NCBI RefSeq assembly: GCF_024138145.1 | Contig: NZ_CP099997.1 | Location: forward strand, 3,162,001 to 3,226,000 | Direction: 5' to 3' | Origin: Natronosalvus halobius | GTDB taxonomy: Archaea; Halobacteriota; Halobacteria; Halobacteriales; Natrialbaceae | DNA length: 64,000 nt | Part shown: positions 44,760 through 53,798 of the stretch, one piece after another | Position numbering within the stretch: position 1 is the first letter of the stretch | How the letters are laid out: each line of letters opens with the position of its first letter | Position numbers and translations under genes: made by a program | Notes under the pieces: model-generated | The model's input: the letters and a program-made list of their open reading frames with translations, nothing else | What the model was told of the DNA's origin: nothing | Databases searched by the model: none

Positions 44760-44966
44760 TTGAACAGGAACGACATCTTTGAACTATTTACAAGGAGAAT
44801 TGCATTGAGAAGCTATTCGCACGATATATGGTTACTTAGCAGATACATTCCTAATTACCGTGATGATATGGATAATACTGAACTAAATAAGTTACTTTCT
44901 TGGACTGAAACTAATATCTATGGAACGACCGGGCGTGTGAAGATATCAATAGATCGAATGCTATGA
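44760..44966 (+). CDS. Possible small gene coupled to the Wzx flippase gene
   Basis: A 68-codon frame starting MNRNDIFELFTRRIALRSYS. Its stop overlaps the ATG of the flippase gene in the arrangement ATGA (44963-44966), a common translation-coupling layout. The composition is AT-rich like the flippase. The sequence is protein-like but matches no family I know; it has no membrane segment. It may instead be the tail of a gene cut by the mobile element at 44671. Confidence 0.35.
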   Translation: MNRNDIFELFTRRIALRSYSHDIWLLSRYIPNYRDDMDNTELNKLLSWTETNIYGTTGRVKISIDRML

Positions 44967-46435
44967 ACCGGTCGCTTTCGTTTGCTATTAGTGCTGTATT
45001 TAGTGCCAGGATTTTTATTATTGTCGTTGGTGCACTTATCACTCCCCTACTAACACGATTGTTAGGTCCATCATCATATGGCCAATATGCTACAATACTT
45101 TCGATATTTCTATTGGTAAAAATACTTATGGTGTCTGGAATCCGAAGCGGAACAAAGAAATATTTGTCAGAGGAACGCTCGATACCAAACTGGAAAAATC
45201 ATGTTTTATCCACCTATCTGCACATATCAATAATATTTGGCAGTTTGTTTGCCTTTGGATTAGCAACTCTATCTGCAAGTGGAATTATCGCCATTACATT
45301 TGGTGAATCTTACATTTTATTATTCTACTTGCTTTCAATCCTTGCGTTAATCACCCAATTCCGAAACTTGTTAGTCAGTGCGCTTATGGGTCTACAACTT
45401 GAAAAATATTCGGAGCCAATCAAAATATTTGAGAAAGCAACATTCGGGATCGTAGCCATTACCCTAACGGCAATTGGATTTGGCGTACCTGGGGTGATTA
45501 TAGGTCATATCATTTCAGTTGGGCTTGCCTTATTAATCTGTTCAGTAATTGTCCACAACCAAATTGATTTGTCAAAAATCACGGATCCCATTCCGAAGGA
45601 GTTTCCGAAACGAGAGCTATGGAAATTCAACTATAGTTCTGTGCTTTTTGCCTTCCTACTATATTCGCTCTATCATGTTGATGTAATTTTGTTGCAGATA
45701 TTTACAGGTGAGGAAACTGTAGGATATTACAAGGCTGCACTTGTTATTGTTGAATTGCTCTGGGTAATACCTCGTTCGATTCAATCAGTATTGATTCAGT
45801 CTGTCTCCGAATATTGGAGATTGGGTTCCATCTATAAAATCAACGAATTATCATCTAAAATAACAAAATATGTGTCCTTAATCACTATATTGTTAGCTGT
45901 CGGACTAATGGTACTCGCTGAGGCGTTTATGCCGTTTTATTTCGGTGATAGTTACTCCCCAGCGACAACACCACTTCTGATACTATTGCCTGGAACAATT
46001 TGTTTCGCAGTCATCAGACCATCTCTTGCTATTACTCATGCAAAAGGTGATATGAGACTATTGATCACTGGAACAGGTATTGCTGCTGGAATCAATATAA
46101 TATTAAATATGCTATTAATTCCGCCCTATGGAATGGTAGGTGCCGCTGTTGCTACAACTCTGGGTTACAGCTCGTTATTGATAACCCAATTGCTCTCTGC
46201 ACGATCCATTGGGTATAATCCGTTTTCTGGTACACAACCGGTCCGTGTAATTATCACAGGAATTCTAACTGGAATTGTACTATTTGTTGTTCAGTATAAT
46301 ATAACAAGCCCAATACACAAGCTCATAATAATTCCCCCCTTAGGTGGGGTCCTGTTCACACTGATCGCTATAGGATTGGGCATAATAACATGGGAGAAAA
46401 TCCGTACTACCTGGACTATGATTTTCACAGATTAG
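44963..46435 (+). CDS. Wzx-type oligosaccharide flippase
   Basis: A 490-residue integral membrane protein of the MATE/MOP-like polysaccharide group, with 12-14 hydrophobic segments from residue 5 to 485. The start FSARIFIIVVGALITPLLTR, then LLGPSSYGQYATILSIFLLV is typical of Wzx. A conserved middle reads EETVGYYKAALVIVELLWVI. It would carry a lipid-linked oligosaccharide to the outer face of the membrane, giving substrate to AglB or to the Wzy candidate at 50349. Strongly AT-rich, unlike aglB, which suggests separate transfer. Confidence 0.9.
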   Translation: MNRSLSFAISAVFSARIFIIVVGALITPLLTRLLGPSSYGQYATILSIFLLVKILMVSGIRSGTKKYLSEERSIPNWKNHVLSTYLHISIIFGSLFAFGLATLSASGIIAITFGESYILLFYLLSILALITQFRNLLVSALMGLQLEKYSEPIKIFEKATFGIVAITLTAIGFGVPGVIIGHIISVGLALLICSVIVHNQIDLSKITDPIPKEFPKRELWKFNYSSVLFAFLLYSLYHVDVILLQIFTGEETVGYYKAALVIVELLWVIPRSIQSVLIQSVSEYWRLGSIYKINELSSKITKYVSLITILLAVGLMVLAEAFMPFYFGDSYSPATTPLLILLPGTICFAVIRPSLAITHAKGDMRLLITGTGIAAGINIILNMLLIPPYGMVGAAVATTLGYSSLLITQLLSARSIGYNPFSGTQPVRVIITGILTGIVLFVVQYNITSPIHKLIIIPPLGGVLFTLIAIGLGIITWEKIRTTWTMIFTD

Positions 46436-47857
46436 TTTGGTGGGTGAGGATATTATAGAACAGTTTTCAAGGAATAGAGTGAGCACTGAGGTGAAAACCG
46501 TATAGTTAGGCCAGTTTTAGGAATAAGTGGGTTGTGAAGTTAATTTGAAATCACGCTCACTGATCGACTCAGTGAATGCTATGTGGCAGGATTTGATGGA
46601 TGTTAGCAGCGCCAACGGACAACAACGCCCGTCACGGTATTTTATTCGCCATTCGCCTCCACGCAATGGTTGTTCGCTTTGAAAGACTTCGGTAGTTTGG
46701 CGTTGAACAGTCTCACCGGGCTATCTACATTGGTTGGCTACTAGCATTCCAGCAGTCTCCGTTGCGCAAGAACTGAACAACTTGATTGTCTGGCTCAACT
46801 CAGCTTCGATTATCAACCGTCCAGATATACGGTTGATCCCTCCATTATTGATCTTGAACACGTCATTGACGGAGTCTTCGACAATCTCGTTGACCAAGCC
46901 ACTTGCTGCGGCCTGCTCAACTTGACCTACTGCATTGATTTGACTGACGTAGGAACGATGCCCGTTAATCAAGATTCGTAGAAATGCTACAACCAACTGC
47001 TGAAGAGTACTACGGCTGTACGGCCGTAGCAATAGGACAAACCCCTATTGTAGGAAAGTCTACCGAAAGCAAATAAGCCTGAAAAGACGGCGATGCGCGT
47101 CGCCCGTAACGCATTCACCGTCAGTAACCGAAGTGGATTGTCAGTGACAGCGCGTACGATACACTCGATCGATATGGCCACCTGATGGACGTGTTCGATA
47201 TCGAATAGAGGGTCGGAATCCCAGAATTTGAGGTTCCATTTTTACGAACGTAAATTGGAACCGTGGGTACGCCTAATCAACGAGAAGACGGTTTCGCCCG
47301 TTCAGTATAGGGTATCCACGGATGCTCATCCGAGCGTTGTGTGCTCTATCAAGTGAAGAGTAGACCCGGCGCTTGATCAGTGGGGCGCATGCCACCGGTA
47401 GGAGTCCATCTCAAACCGGTTTTCTGTCGTAGTCTTGGCAGCGGCCAGTGACCTTAGGTCCAATCTTCACATCGTGTTTCTTCATCGTTGTACAGTGAAC
47501 ATCGAAGACGTACAGCGTTTTCACGTCAACTTGAGCGAGTGCACAATTGCGAGCGTGAGTCGTGTAATGGCGAGACGGCTGATATCGGTTGAACCCTGTT
47601 GAGTCGACAGAACGTTGCCAATACGTTTAGCAACGAACCAGCCGAGAAACGCATAGTAAGTCTCCATAGCGATGTTTTTGAACCTGTCACGAAGCACGGT
47701 AAAGTGAGAGGGCTGCGTGAGGTCAATATCATTGGGATGTCTGGCATTTTCCTAGGAGATTAATCGCCGGGTGTAGGACTTTTTAAGTTTAGTTCAAAGC
47801 ACTTGCAACGTGAGCATCGCCCATTCATTGAACTCGCCGATCCTGATGGGGATGACG
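46436..47857. other. Decayed mobile DNA, no intact gene
   Basis: No open gene is convincing. On the + strand, from about 46826, a frame reads DPSIIDLEHVIDGVFDNLVD and then CIDLTDVGTMPVNQDS, and in the next frame EEYYGCTAVAIGQTPIV. The pattern of an Asp strand followed by an aromatic-rich strand is what a haloarchaeal DDE transposase shows, here broken by stops. Between 47530 and 47720 the minus strand has another open piece (FKNIAMETYYAFLGWFVAKR) that I cannot name. A perfect CTACGGC-N6-GCCGTAG palindrome lies at about 47020-47040. Confidence 0.4.
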
Positions 47858-48087
47858 GCACTGTCTAGATAGGGGAAACCGCAAGACCTGGAGAGGGTGA
47901 AGACGTAATGACACCCCTGACACCACCATATAGTCTCTGACACAAGTGGGACTCGACCGACGAGCAGCGGACATTCGACAACTTCAGTACACTTCTCACA
48001 ATGAGTGAATATCTACCCTTCAGCAGGAGAGCCTCGACAGTCGGTGAAGCGTCGGTCTACGCCAGAAGCGCTTAACTAGACAATGCC
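47858..48087. mobile_element. 230-bp non-autonomous element (MITE) with 8-bp target duplication
   Basis: The ends are GGCACTGTCTAG (47858-47869) and, inverted, GGCATTGTCTAG ending at 48087. The eight bases outside each end are identical, GGGATGAC (47850-47857 and 48088-48095). An 8-bp duplication and these ends fit the IS6 family. The inside holds no transposase frame. The same terminal sequence borders the deleted element beside aglB, so a common transposase could move both. Confidence 0.85.
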
Positions 48088-48209
48088 GGGATGACGGATT
48101 AATAAGATTCTCGACAAGTTCTATAGCTTACCACTAGGCCTTCCAGCGGTAGCTCTCCCTGGCGAACAATCTGGTTCGCAAGAGCGAAGAAGGTATTTAT
48201 GAGACGTGT

Positions 48210-49616
48210 TTAGTCAAGATATCCCATATCTCGAAGTTGATCCTTCATTTGTTCCGTGAATTCTGCCTTTACAGAAGATTCAAATTTGTCAGTAGGGAGT
48301 CGTTCATCAAGTGCTTTTTCGAGTTCATCTCTTTTTCCTGGAAATTCGCTAGAGAGATCGGTTGTTTCATCTGGCAAGCGGAATAATTCCTCTCGGTCAG
48401 TGCTTTTCTGATATTTCCATTCTTTTGACCGAAGACAAGCAACCCCAGTTCGATGGAATCTTCTATCATCTATTTGGCTATTTATCTTCTTCAAATTATC
48501 GATATCCTCGGGCCGCGGACCACGTTCAGCTATTACGAAATCCCTCTTCTGACTATTCAAATCAAACCCTTGAAATTGGGTTGTATCTACACCAATTGTA
48601 TTGAGGATCGTCTGCATGACATCCATATGTTGCATAAGTGCATCGTCAGAAACAGTCTCCAAGTCTAACCCATAGACTACCATAGGGACATGAAGTAGTT
48701 TATCATGCAAAATAAGATTATGTCCAAACACACCTTTTTCACCAAAGAGTTCACCGTGGTCGCCGGTAATAACTATAATAGTATTTTTTTGAGACCGGAC
48801 GTAATTGAAAATCTTTCCAATGAAATAATCGTCATATCGAATTTCAGCCTCATACGCTGCCAATACAGCCCTTCGTTGATTAGCATTCAGTGTAGAGTTA
48901 TTAGCTATCAAATCCATGATACCATCACTAAATTTATTGGAATGTTTTCTCACCTCAGAGATCGTTATATCATTGTCAGATATCGTATGTCTCAATACTG
49001 CATTGGGGGGTCGATACGGATGGTGTGAGTTATTAATATGGACATAGCCAAAATATGGCATTTCAGACTCTGTGCAGGATTTGATCCAGTCCCTTAGTCC
49101 AATGAATTGATGCCACTCTCTGAAACTATCTCCATGAGTTGGAATATCTGTCCTCAGCCCTATACCATTATATCTCACATTCTTTATATACTGGTAGAAT
49201 GCTTTCATACCTCTTAAAGAAAATAGATCCGTTTCAGAAGTCGTATCACATTGGTCAAATCCACGATCAAGGCCTGTGGCGGAGCTTACATATGTATTGC
49301 CCCCAAAGAGAGCTGTTTGATAGCCTTGGCCATCTAGTAGTTGGGGGACAGTAGACAAATCCCGTGGGACTTTAGTTATATTTTTCCCAGATTTGTAACC
49401 GACACCATGGCTTGAAGGATATGTTCCTGTGAGAATTGATGTTGTAGAAGCAGGAGTCCAATGAGCATGAGCGTAGCAGTTGCTAAAGTATCTTCCCTCA
49501 TCTGTGGAAGCTATTCGCTTAATATTCGGAGTTGGTGTATCGTTCGACTGCCCCAAGGATGTGTAGTCAGCACGGACACTCTCAAGAGATATCCAGAGAA
49601 CATTAGGTTTAGCCAT
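48210..49616 (-). CDS. Sulfatase-like protein (alkaline phosphatase superfamily)
   Basis: A 468-residue protein starting MAKPNVLWISLESVRADYTS. The first metal ligand is Glu12 where most relatives have Asp. The nucleophile area is AHWTPASTTSILTG: Thr54 or Ser57, not Cys, so no formylglycine. The second metal site is IIVITGDHGELFGEKGVFGH. It ends LRDMGYLD. AT-rich. Likely a phosphate, sulfate or phospho-alcohol transferase or hydrolase acting on glycans. The longer start at 49670 reads into a transposase remnant and is rejected. A TTTATCA about 30 bases upstream may be its promoter and lies inside that remnant. Confidence 0.85.
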   Translation of the reverse strand: MAKPNVLWISLESVRADYTSLGQSNDTPTPNIKRIASTDEGRYFSNCYAHAHWTPASTTSILTGTYPSSHGVGYKSGKNITKVPRDLSTVPQLLDGQGYQTALFGGNTYVSSATGLDRGFDQCDTTSETDLFSLRGMKAFYQYIKNVRYNGIGLRTDIPTHGDSFREWHQFIGLRDWIKSCTESEMPYFGYVHINNSHHPYRPPNAVLRHTISDNDITISEVRKHSNKFSDGIMDLIANNSTLNANQRRAVLAAYEAEIRYDDYFIGKIFNYVRSQKNTIIVITGDHGELFGEKGVFGHNLILHDKLLHVPMVVYGLDLETVSDDALMQHMDVMQTILNTIGVDTTQFQGFDLNSQKRDFVIAERGPRPEDIDNLKKINSQIDDRRFHRTGVACLRSKEWKYQKSTDREELFRLPDETTDLSSEFPGKRDELEKALDERLPTDKFESSVKAEFTEQMKDQLRDMGYLD

Positions 49617-50172
49617 ATATAGGTTTCTGCATTTTGAGTTGATAAAGCCATTGGTAGAACCTCTTATCATTATCTTTGATGTTCGTGGCGCTCGTATCGA
49701 AATCGGAGCTCTTAGCAGTGGAGTGAAGCGTGTAGCCGCTGTGCAGAATCAGCGAGAAATACAGCGTCTTTGATGTCGGTTTCTCGGAAAGTCCGGCAAG
49801 AAAGTTCGAAGTGACAGCGATATTTCGCGGCGGAAAGAACCGGGAGTGAAGGAATTCGTTAGTTTTGGGATTGACGGAAGTGAACAGCCAGTAACGCAGG
49901 TCAGTGAGTTAGATCACCGATTCGCTAACGGCGACTTGATTCGGTGACGTGCCGTCTGTAGGCTGTAAGTCTGCTACTGGACCCGGTTGTGAATAGAGAT
50001 CGAACCCGTTTGACACCGGATCTCTCGAGTATACAAGAGTACATGAAAATGATAACCCGTGCAAATGCAGGTGGATACTAAGGTGCATCAACTCACGTGG
50101 TATCGCTTTTTGTTCCACAAACCCTGACTAAATTTCTGTAACAGATCCGCCGAGGCGGTCAAGTTCGGGCAT
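49617..50172 (-). pseudogene. Decayed IS6-type transposase
   Basis: The protein can be followed in pieces on the minus strand. MPELDRLGGSVTEI (from 50172), FVEQKAIPRELMHLSIHLHL, then ADLQPTDGTSPNQVAVSESV, then LRYWLFTSVNPKTNEFLH and FFPPRNIAVTSNFLA. The order matches an IS6/IS240-like DDE transposase: N-terminal helix, first catalytic strand (VAVDETV in relatives, here VAVSESV, with the Asp lost), next strands. Stops and frameshifts break it several times. It runs up to the sulfatase-like gene, whose promoter may therefore be IS-derived. Confidence 0.72.
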
Positions 50173-50348
50173 ATCCATCACGAATTCCACTGCCGCTCCT
50201 TCAATCTTAAATCTGAACAACGCCCGCCTCGCCCATCAACAGTATTATTAGCTACCGTTCCGATTTTCCAGCGAAGCAAAAACCTCCAGACTTTATGCTT
50301 GACACAGGGTGCATTATTAAGCATTTGGGGATATGAGGTATAAAATCC

Positions 50349-51608
50349 ATGGAAATTAATATAAATAAGAGATATGTATTAGAAGTACGCAGTTATATAT
50401 TATTTATCACTGTTCTTTCAATGATGTATATGTTATTTGCCGCAAGGATCCTTGCCCATGTTGGCTATTCCGCTGAGTACGATCTATTGAGGGCGTTCGA
50501 ATTATTTATTATCTCAATTTTCTTTTTAATGTCTTTAAATGGGTATAACCAAAAGCCATCCTCGTCAGTAATCAATATGCTTTCTGTATTCTTGTTTATT
50601 CCTACACTAATATTATATACATTTAATGGAGGGCCTAGAATATATATACACGCTGTCTCTATTGGCTTTATTTTAACTATTTTAATGATAAGAGCGCTCC
50701 CTCGGGGTCAACTTTGTTTAATTCCAGTACCTAAAAGTGGATTTTGGATATCTATTTTGGTATTTAGCATTGTTGTCTATTCTACATTGTACGTGTCAAA
50801 CGGAATTCCTTCGATTACTGCCATTAATCCATATTCTGTATACGAAGTCCGTGGGTCTACAACCTTCCTTCATCCTTTATTCTTATATCTCACTCTATGG
50901 CAGGCAAATATTCTAAATCCATTTTTAATCGGAAAATCCATTTTAAATCGCAATTATATACTGTTTCTATTCTCCGTCTTTGCCCAAATAGTGTTGTATC
51001 TGTATATGGCGCACAAATCTTTTGTGATGGCAATTGTACTTCTAGTTCTTATCCTTTATCTGCTGGAGCGTAATCGGCTCTTTTTAGGATTGCTCCGCGG
51101 GATCTCAGTTGGAGTGCTTCTTTCTTGGTTAGCATGGATTGTGTCCGGCCTTGTTATCTTCCCTTCAATCTTAATTGGACGACTGTTCTTTACCCAACCT
51201 CGTAATCAGTTTTATTATTACGAATATTTTATTCATCGAGAAAAGTCTTGGTTTTCGAATTCAAAGATTGGTTTTTTATTTGAGGATACTTATAATACAC
51301 CAGTCCCAGAACTTGTTGGAAGTGAATATACCGATTCATTCGCGAATGCCGCTTATTTTGGCGACGCGTACGCACAAATGGGGCTTCTAGGAATCCTTCT
51401 GATCTCCATTGCTTTGGGTCTGCTTCTTTATATTTCTGATCTTTTAATCATTGAAGAAAATTCTCTATCAGTGGCTATTATTGTTACGGGAATGTTCAAT
51501 TTGGTCAACACAGGCCTTACAACGTCTATATTAACAATGGGAATTGCTTTTTCGTTTCTATTAGCCACTGGATATCAGCTTTCTTATCATAATGAATATA
51601 TTGATTAG
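50349..51608 (+). CDS. Wzy-type polysaccharide polymerase candidate
   Basis: A 419-residue membrane protein with about ten hydrophobic segments (17-35, 48-65, 76-95 and on). A loop INPYSVYEVRGSTTFLHPLF and, later, ANAAYFGDAYAQMGLLGILL are the sort of motifs seen in O-antigen polymerases. Such enzymes join lipid-linked repeats on the outer face. It is very AT-rich and flanked on both sides by decayed IS6-like elements, so it probably arrived separately. Wzy proteins differ widely in sequence, so the name depends on topology and context. Confidence 0.75.
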   Translation: MEININKRYVLEVRSYILFITVLSMMYMLFAARILAHVGYSAEYDLLRAFELFIISIFFLMSLNGYNQKPSSSVINMLSVFLFIPTLILYTFNGGPRIYIHAVSIGFILTILMIRALPRGQLCLIPVPKSGFWISILVFSIVVYSTLYVSNGIPSITAINPYSVYEVRGSTTFLHPLFLYLTLWQANILNPFLIGKSILNRNYILFLFSVFAQIVLYLYMAHKSFVMAIVLLVLILYLLERNRLFLGLLRGISVGVLLSWLAWIVSGLVIFPSILIGRLFFTQPRNQFYYYEYFIHREKSWFSNSKIGFLFEDTYNTPVPELVGSEYTDSFANAAYFGDAYAQMGLLGILLISIALGLLLYISDLLIIEENSLSVAIIVTGMFNLVNTGLTTSILTMGIAFSFLLATGYQLSYHNEYID

Positions 51609-52228
51609 TAATGGATGTGGTCGTTGTGGATATAGTAGCGGCCGAAAGGTTTAATCTATGTCTGACGTTTGTCCGGCTGCCCACCATGAGTTCTGGAAGC
51701 GGTCACCTGTATTTTGAGGATATGAAATCACATTTCGGTCAAGATTCGCTCGACGTTTCGAACCGACCGATCAATTTTCCTCGGGGAGTGCTGTCAGATA
51801 GCTGTAGCCATTGATGGAAACATTGTCTTGGAGAGATCGTATTTCTCGGTCAATTGGTGCAGAAACGTAGCGGTTCGGTTTCTGCCGTTTGAGCCGTGAG
51901 TCTAGGTCTAAGTAATGAAGGCCCTAGATCATTCGCCGTTGATCTTGACAGCATTCTCATCAATGGCGACCCGCGACGGCTTCGCTGTTGGCGGGTCTGG
52001 AACGCTATCAGCCAGCCAATGTATCCAGTGACAGATTGCTTGATGAGAGAGTTCTACGCCGAGCAAGGAATAATCATTTGTGGCTGTGGAAGCGAACACC
52101 CTGTCGCATACGCTCCCAAACTTCATCAACTTCCGTCGCGTAGCACTCGCTGAACAGGTCTGGGAGTTACATTCCAAACTAACTCCACGACCTGCCCGTT
52201 CCTCTAACTGTCCTAACAAGGTACTGCC
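51609..52228 (-). pseudogene. Decayed IS6-type element and transposase
   Basis: The right end carries GGCAGTACCTTGTTAGG inverted (to 52228), like the ends of the element near aglB. Minus-strand pieces read LSHQAICHWIHWLADSVPDP, then KPSRVAIDENAVKINGE, then after frameshifts FLHQLTEKYDLSKTMF. These match the beginning, the first catalytic strand and the middle of the same transposase type as at 44197. The other end is not recognisable; 51609-51769 holds nothing else I can name. It separates the Wzy candidate from the next sulfatase-like gene. Confidence 0.72.
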
Positions 52229-52298
52229 ATCGTTTTCGAATCAGCGCGGTCGAATTCATAAGGTAGAACGCAATTTCTCCTAGTATTCCTAACCGGCG

Positions 52299-53690
52299 CT
52301 AATCTAAATACCCTAGATCACGAAGATGATCTTCATTAGCCTTATAGCCAATTGAACGGTTGCCTGACTGGTACTTCACAACGTCACCACGCTCCCGAAT
52401 TTCTGAGTAGAGGTCAGTATGTATACTAGTTAAATTTCTCTCCTCTATGCAATCATCCAAATCATGAGTTTCCATGACTTTTTCTTCAAGATCATTGATG
52501 TCAGTATAGACTATTCGATCTTCATCAAATCGACGCAGTCCAAAGCATTTTTCTCCGGTTTTTGCCCGAACTCCTTGGAACGTTGTTATTGACCCGTTCT
52601 CAGGCTCCTCCCATTCTGACACCATGAAAACATGGTCTCGAGAAATATCTGAAGGCCACAGTGATGTTTCTCCACGAATTCCCGAAATATTAGTTAGAAT
52701 GTGCTTTAAATCGATTAAACTGACTAGATTGTCGTCCGTTGAGTTTGGCCATTGGGGGCATCCGACAATAAATGGTACTCGTACAATATCATCCCAGAAG
52801 GCTGGTGGGACATGTCCCAGCATTCCATATCTTTCACGGTCTAGGATCTCTCCGTGATCAGCAGTTATCACTACAATATCTTTTCCTGGATTGAAATACC
52901 CTCGGTCTTTAACAGTCGTGATGAAATTGGTTAGTTCATCCCGAATATAATCGCAGCACGCTCGATATGATGCCTTGAGATCTTCCAATTCCTCATCGGT
53001 AAGTGATTCCCCATTAGATTTGATTGCGTTTCGAGTGAACTCTCCCAGTTTACTTTGAGAGCGATATTCATGAAACGATTGTGCGTTAAGGTACTTTTCT
53101 GGGGGTTGATACGGGTGGTGGGTATCCATATAATGAAGCCAACAAAAAATTGGAGCGTTTGATTTTCGAACTTCAAGCCAGTCAAGCGCCTCCTTATTAA
53201 GAGAATTTGCACTTCTGTAGAACGATTTTTCTTCACCTCCCAGAGCTAACACTGGTTCTATAACATTAAAATACGCTGCCTCAAAAAGACCGAATAAAGA
53301 ATTAAGTGGTGTGTTTTTGATAGCATTCACAATCTGTTTTTTCCGACCAGGTTGTCCACGATTCCCTGCTGAAAATCCTCTATCATAATTGTATTCGCTG
53401 CCGAATAAGTAATTATCTGTCCAAAGACCGCAATCGTACCCAGCTTTTTCAAATTCCTCCGCGACCGGGGCTGGCTCACCTGATTCTGGAAGCCCCCATG
53501 CATCTATTTCATCTGTATATTTGCCAGTGTTAATAGCCGGCATCGCTGAACTGGTGTATGACGCTGGAGAAATTGCATTCGTAAAATTGACACCGCCAAC
53601 CAGTTCTGCCAACTCTTGACTACTATTTGCGAACCAAGAATATGAAAGTGAGTCGACCGAGAGAACGAAAACATTTGGTTGCTCTGCCAT
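52299..53690 (-). CDS. Sulfatase-like protein (alkaline phosphatase superfamily)
   Basis: A 463-residue protein starting MAEQPNVFVLSVDSLSYSWF with metal ligand Asp13. The nucleophile region is ISPASYTSSAMPAINTG with Thr46/Ser47 and no Cys. The second metal site is IVVITADHGEILDRERYGML. WLHYMDTHHPYQPPEKYL is the typical middle motif. It ends LRDLGYLD. AT-rich. Divergent from the glycosyltransferase gene at 53799. Its role in modifying the surface glycan is inferred from the island and the three similar genes. Confidence 0.85.
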   Translation of the reverse strand: MAEQPNVFVLSVDSLSYSWFANSSQELAELVGGVNFTNAISPASYTSSAMPAINTGKYTDEIDAWGLPESGEPAPVAEEFEKAGYDCGLWTDNYLFGSEYNYDRGFSAGNRGQPGRKKQIVNAIKNTPLNSLFGLFEAAYFNVIEPVLALGGEEKSFYRSANSLNKEALDWLEVRKSNAPIFCWLHYMDTHHPYQPPEKYLNAQSFHEYRSQSKLGEFTRNAIKSNGESLTDEELEDLKASYRACCDYIRDELTNFITTVKDRGYFNPGKDIVVITADHGEILDRERYGMLGHVPPAFWDDIVRVPFIVGCPQWPNSTDDNLVSLIDLKHILTNISGIRGETSLWPSDISRDHVFMVSEWEEPENGSITTFQGVRAKTGEKCFGLRRFDEDRIVYTDINDLEEKVMETHDLDDCIEERNLTSIHTDLYSEIRERGDVVKYQSGNRSIGYKANEDHLRDLGYLD

Positions 53691-53767
53691 GCGCTGTCAT
53701 CTATTAGATAGGGTTACAAAGCTATTGATATTTCCGAGTGCAGCTCAGAGCGTGTCTCTGACAACGC

Positions 53768-53775
53768 TTTTATAT
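53768..53775 (+). promoter_or_regulatory. TATA box of the glycosyltransferase gene
   Basis: TTTTATAT is centred about 27 bases before the ATG at 53799, predicting a leaderless transcript and favouring that ATG over the GTG at 53796. Confidence 0.55.
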
Positions 53776-53798
53776 GGAACGTACAGAGATTTCATGTG

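Noticed and set aside
46734-46925. Rightward 63-codon frame as a gene
   Set aside because: It lies in decayed mobile DNA with transposase-like pieces in neighbouring frames and has no ribosome binding site or TATA box.
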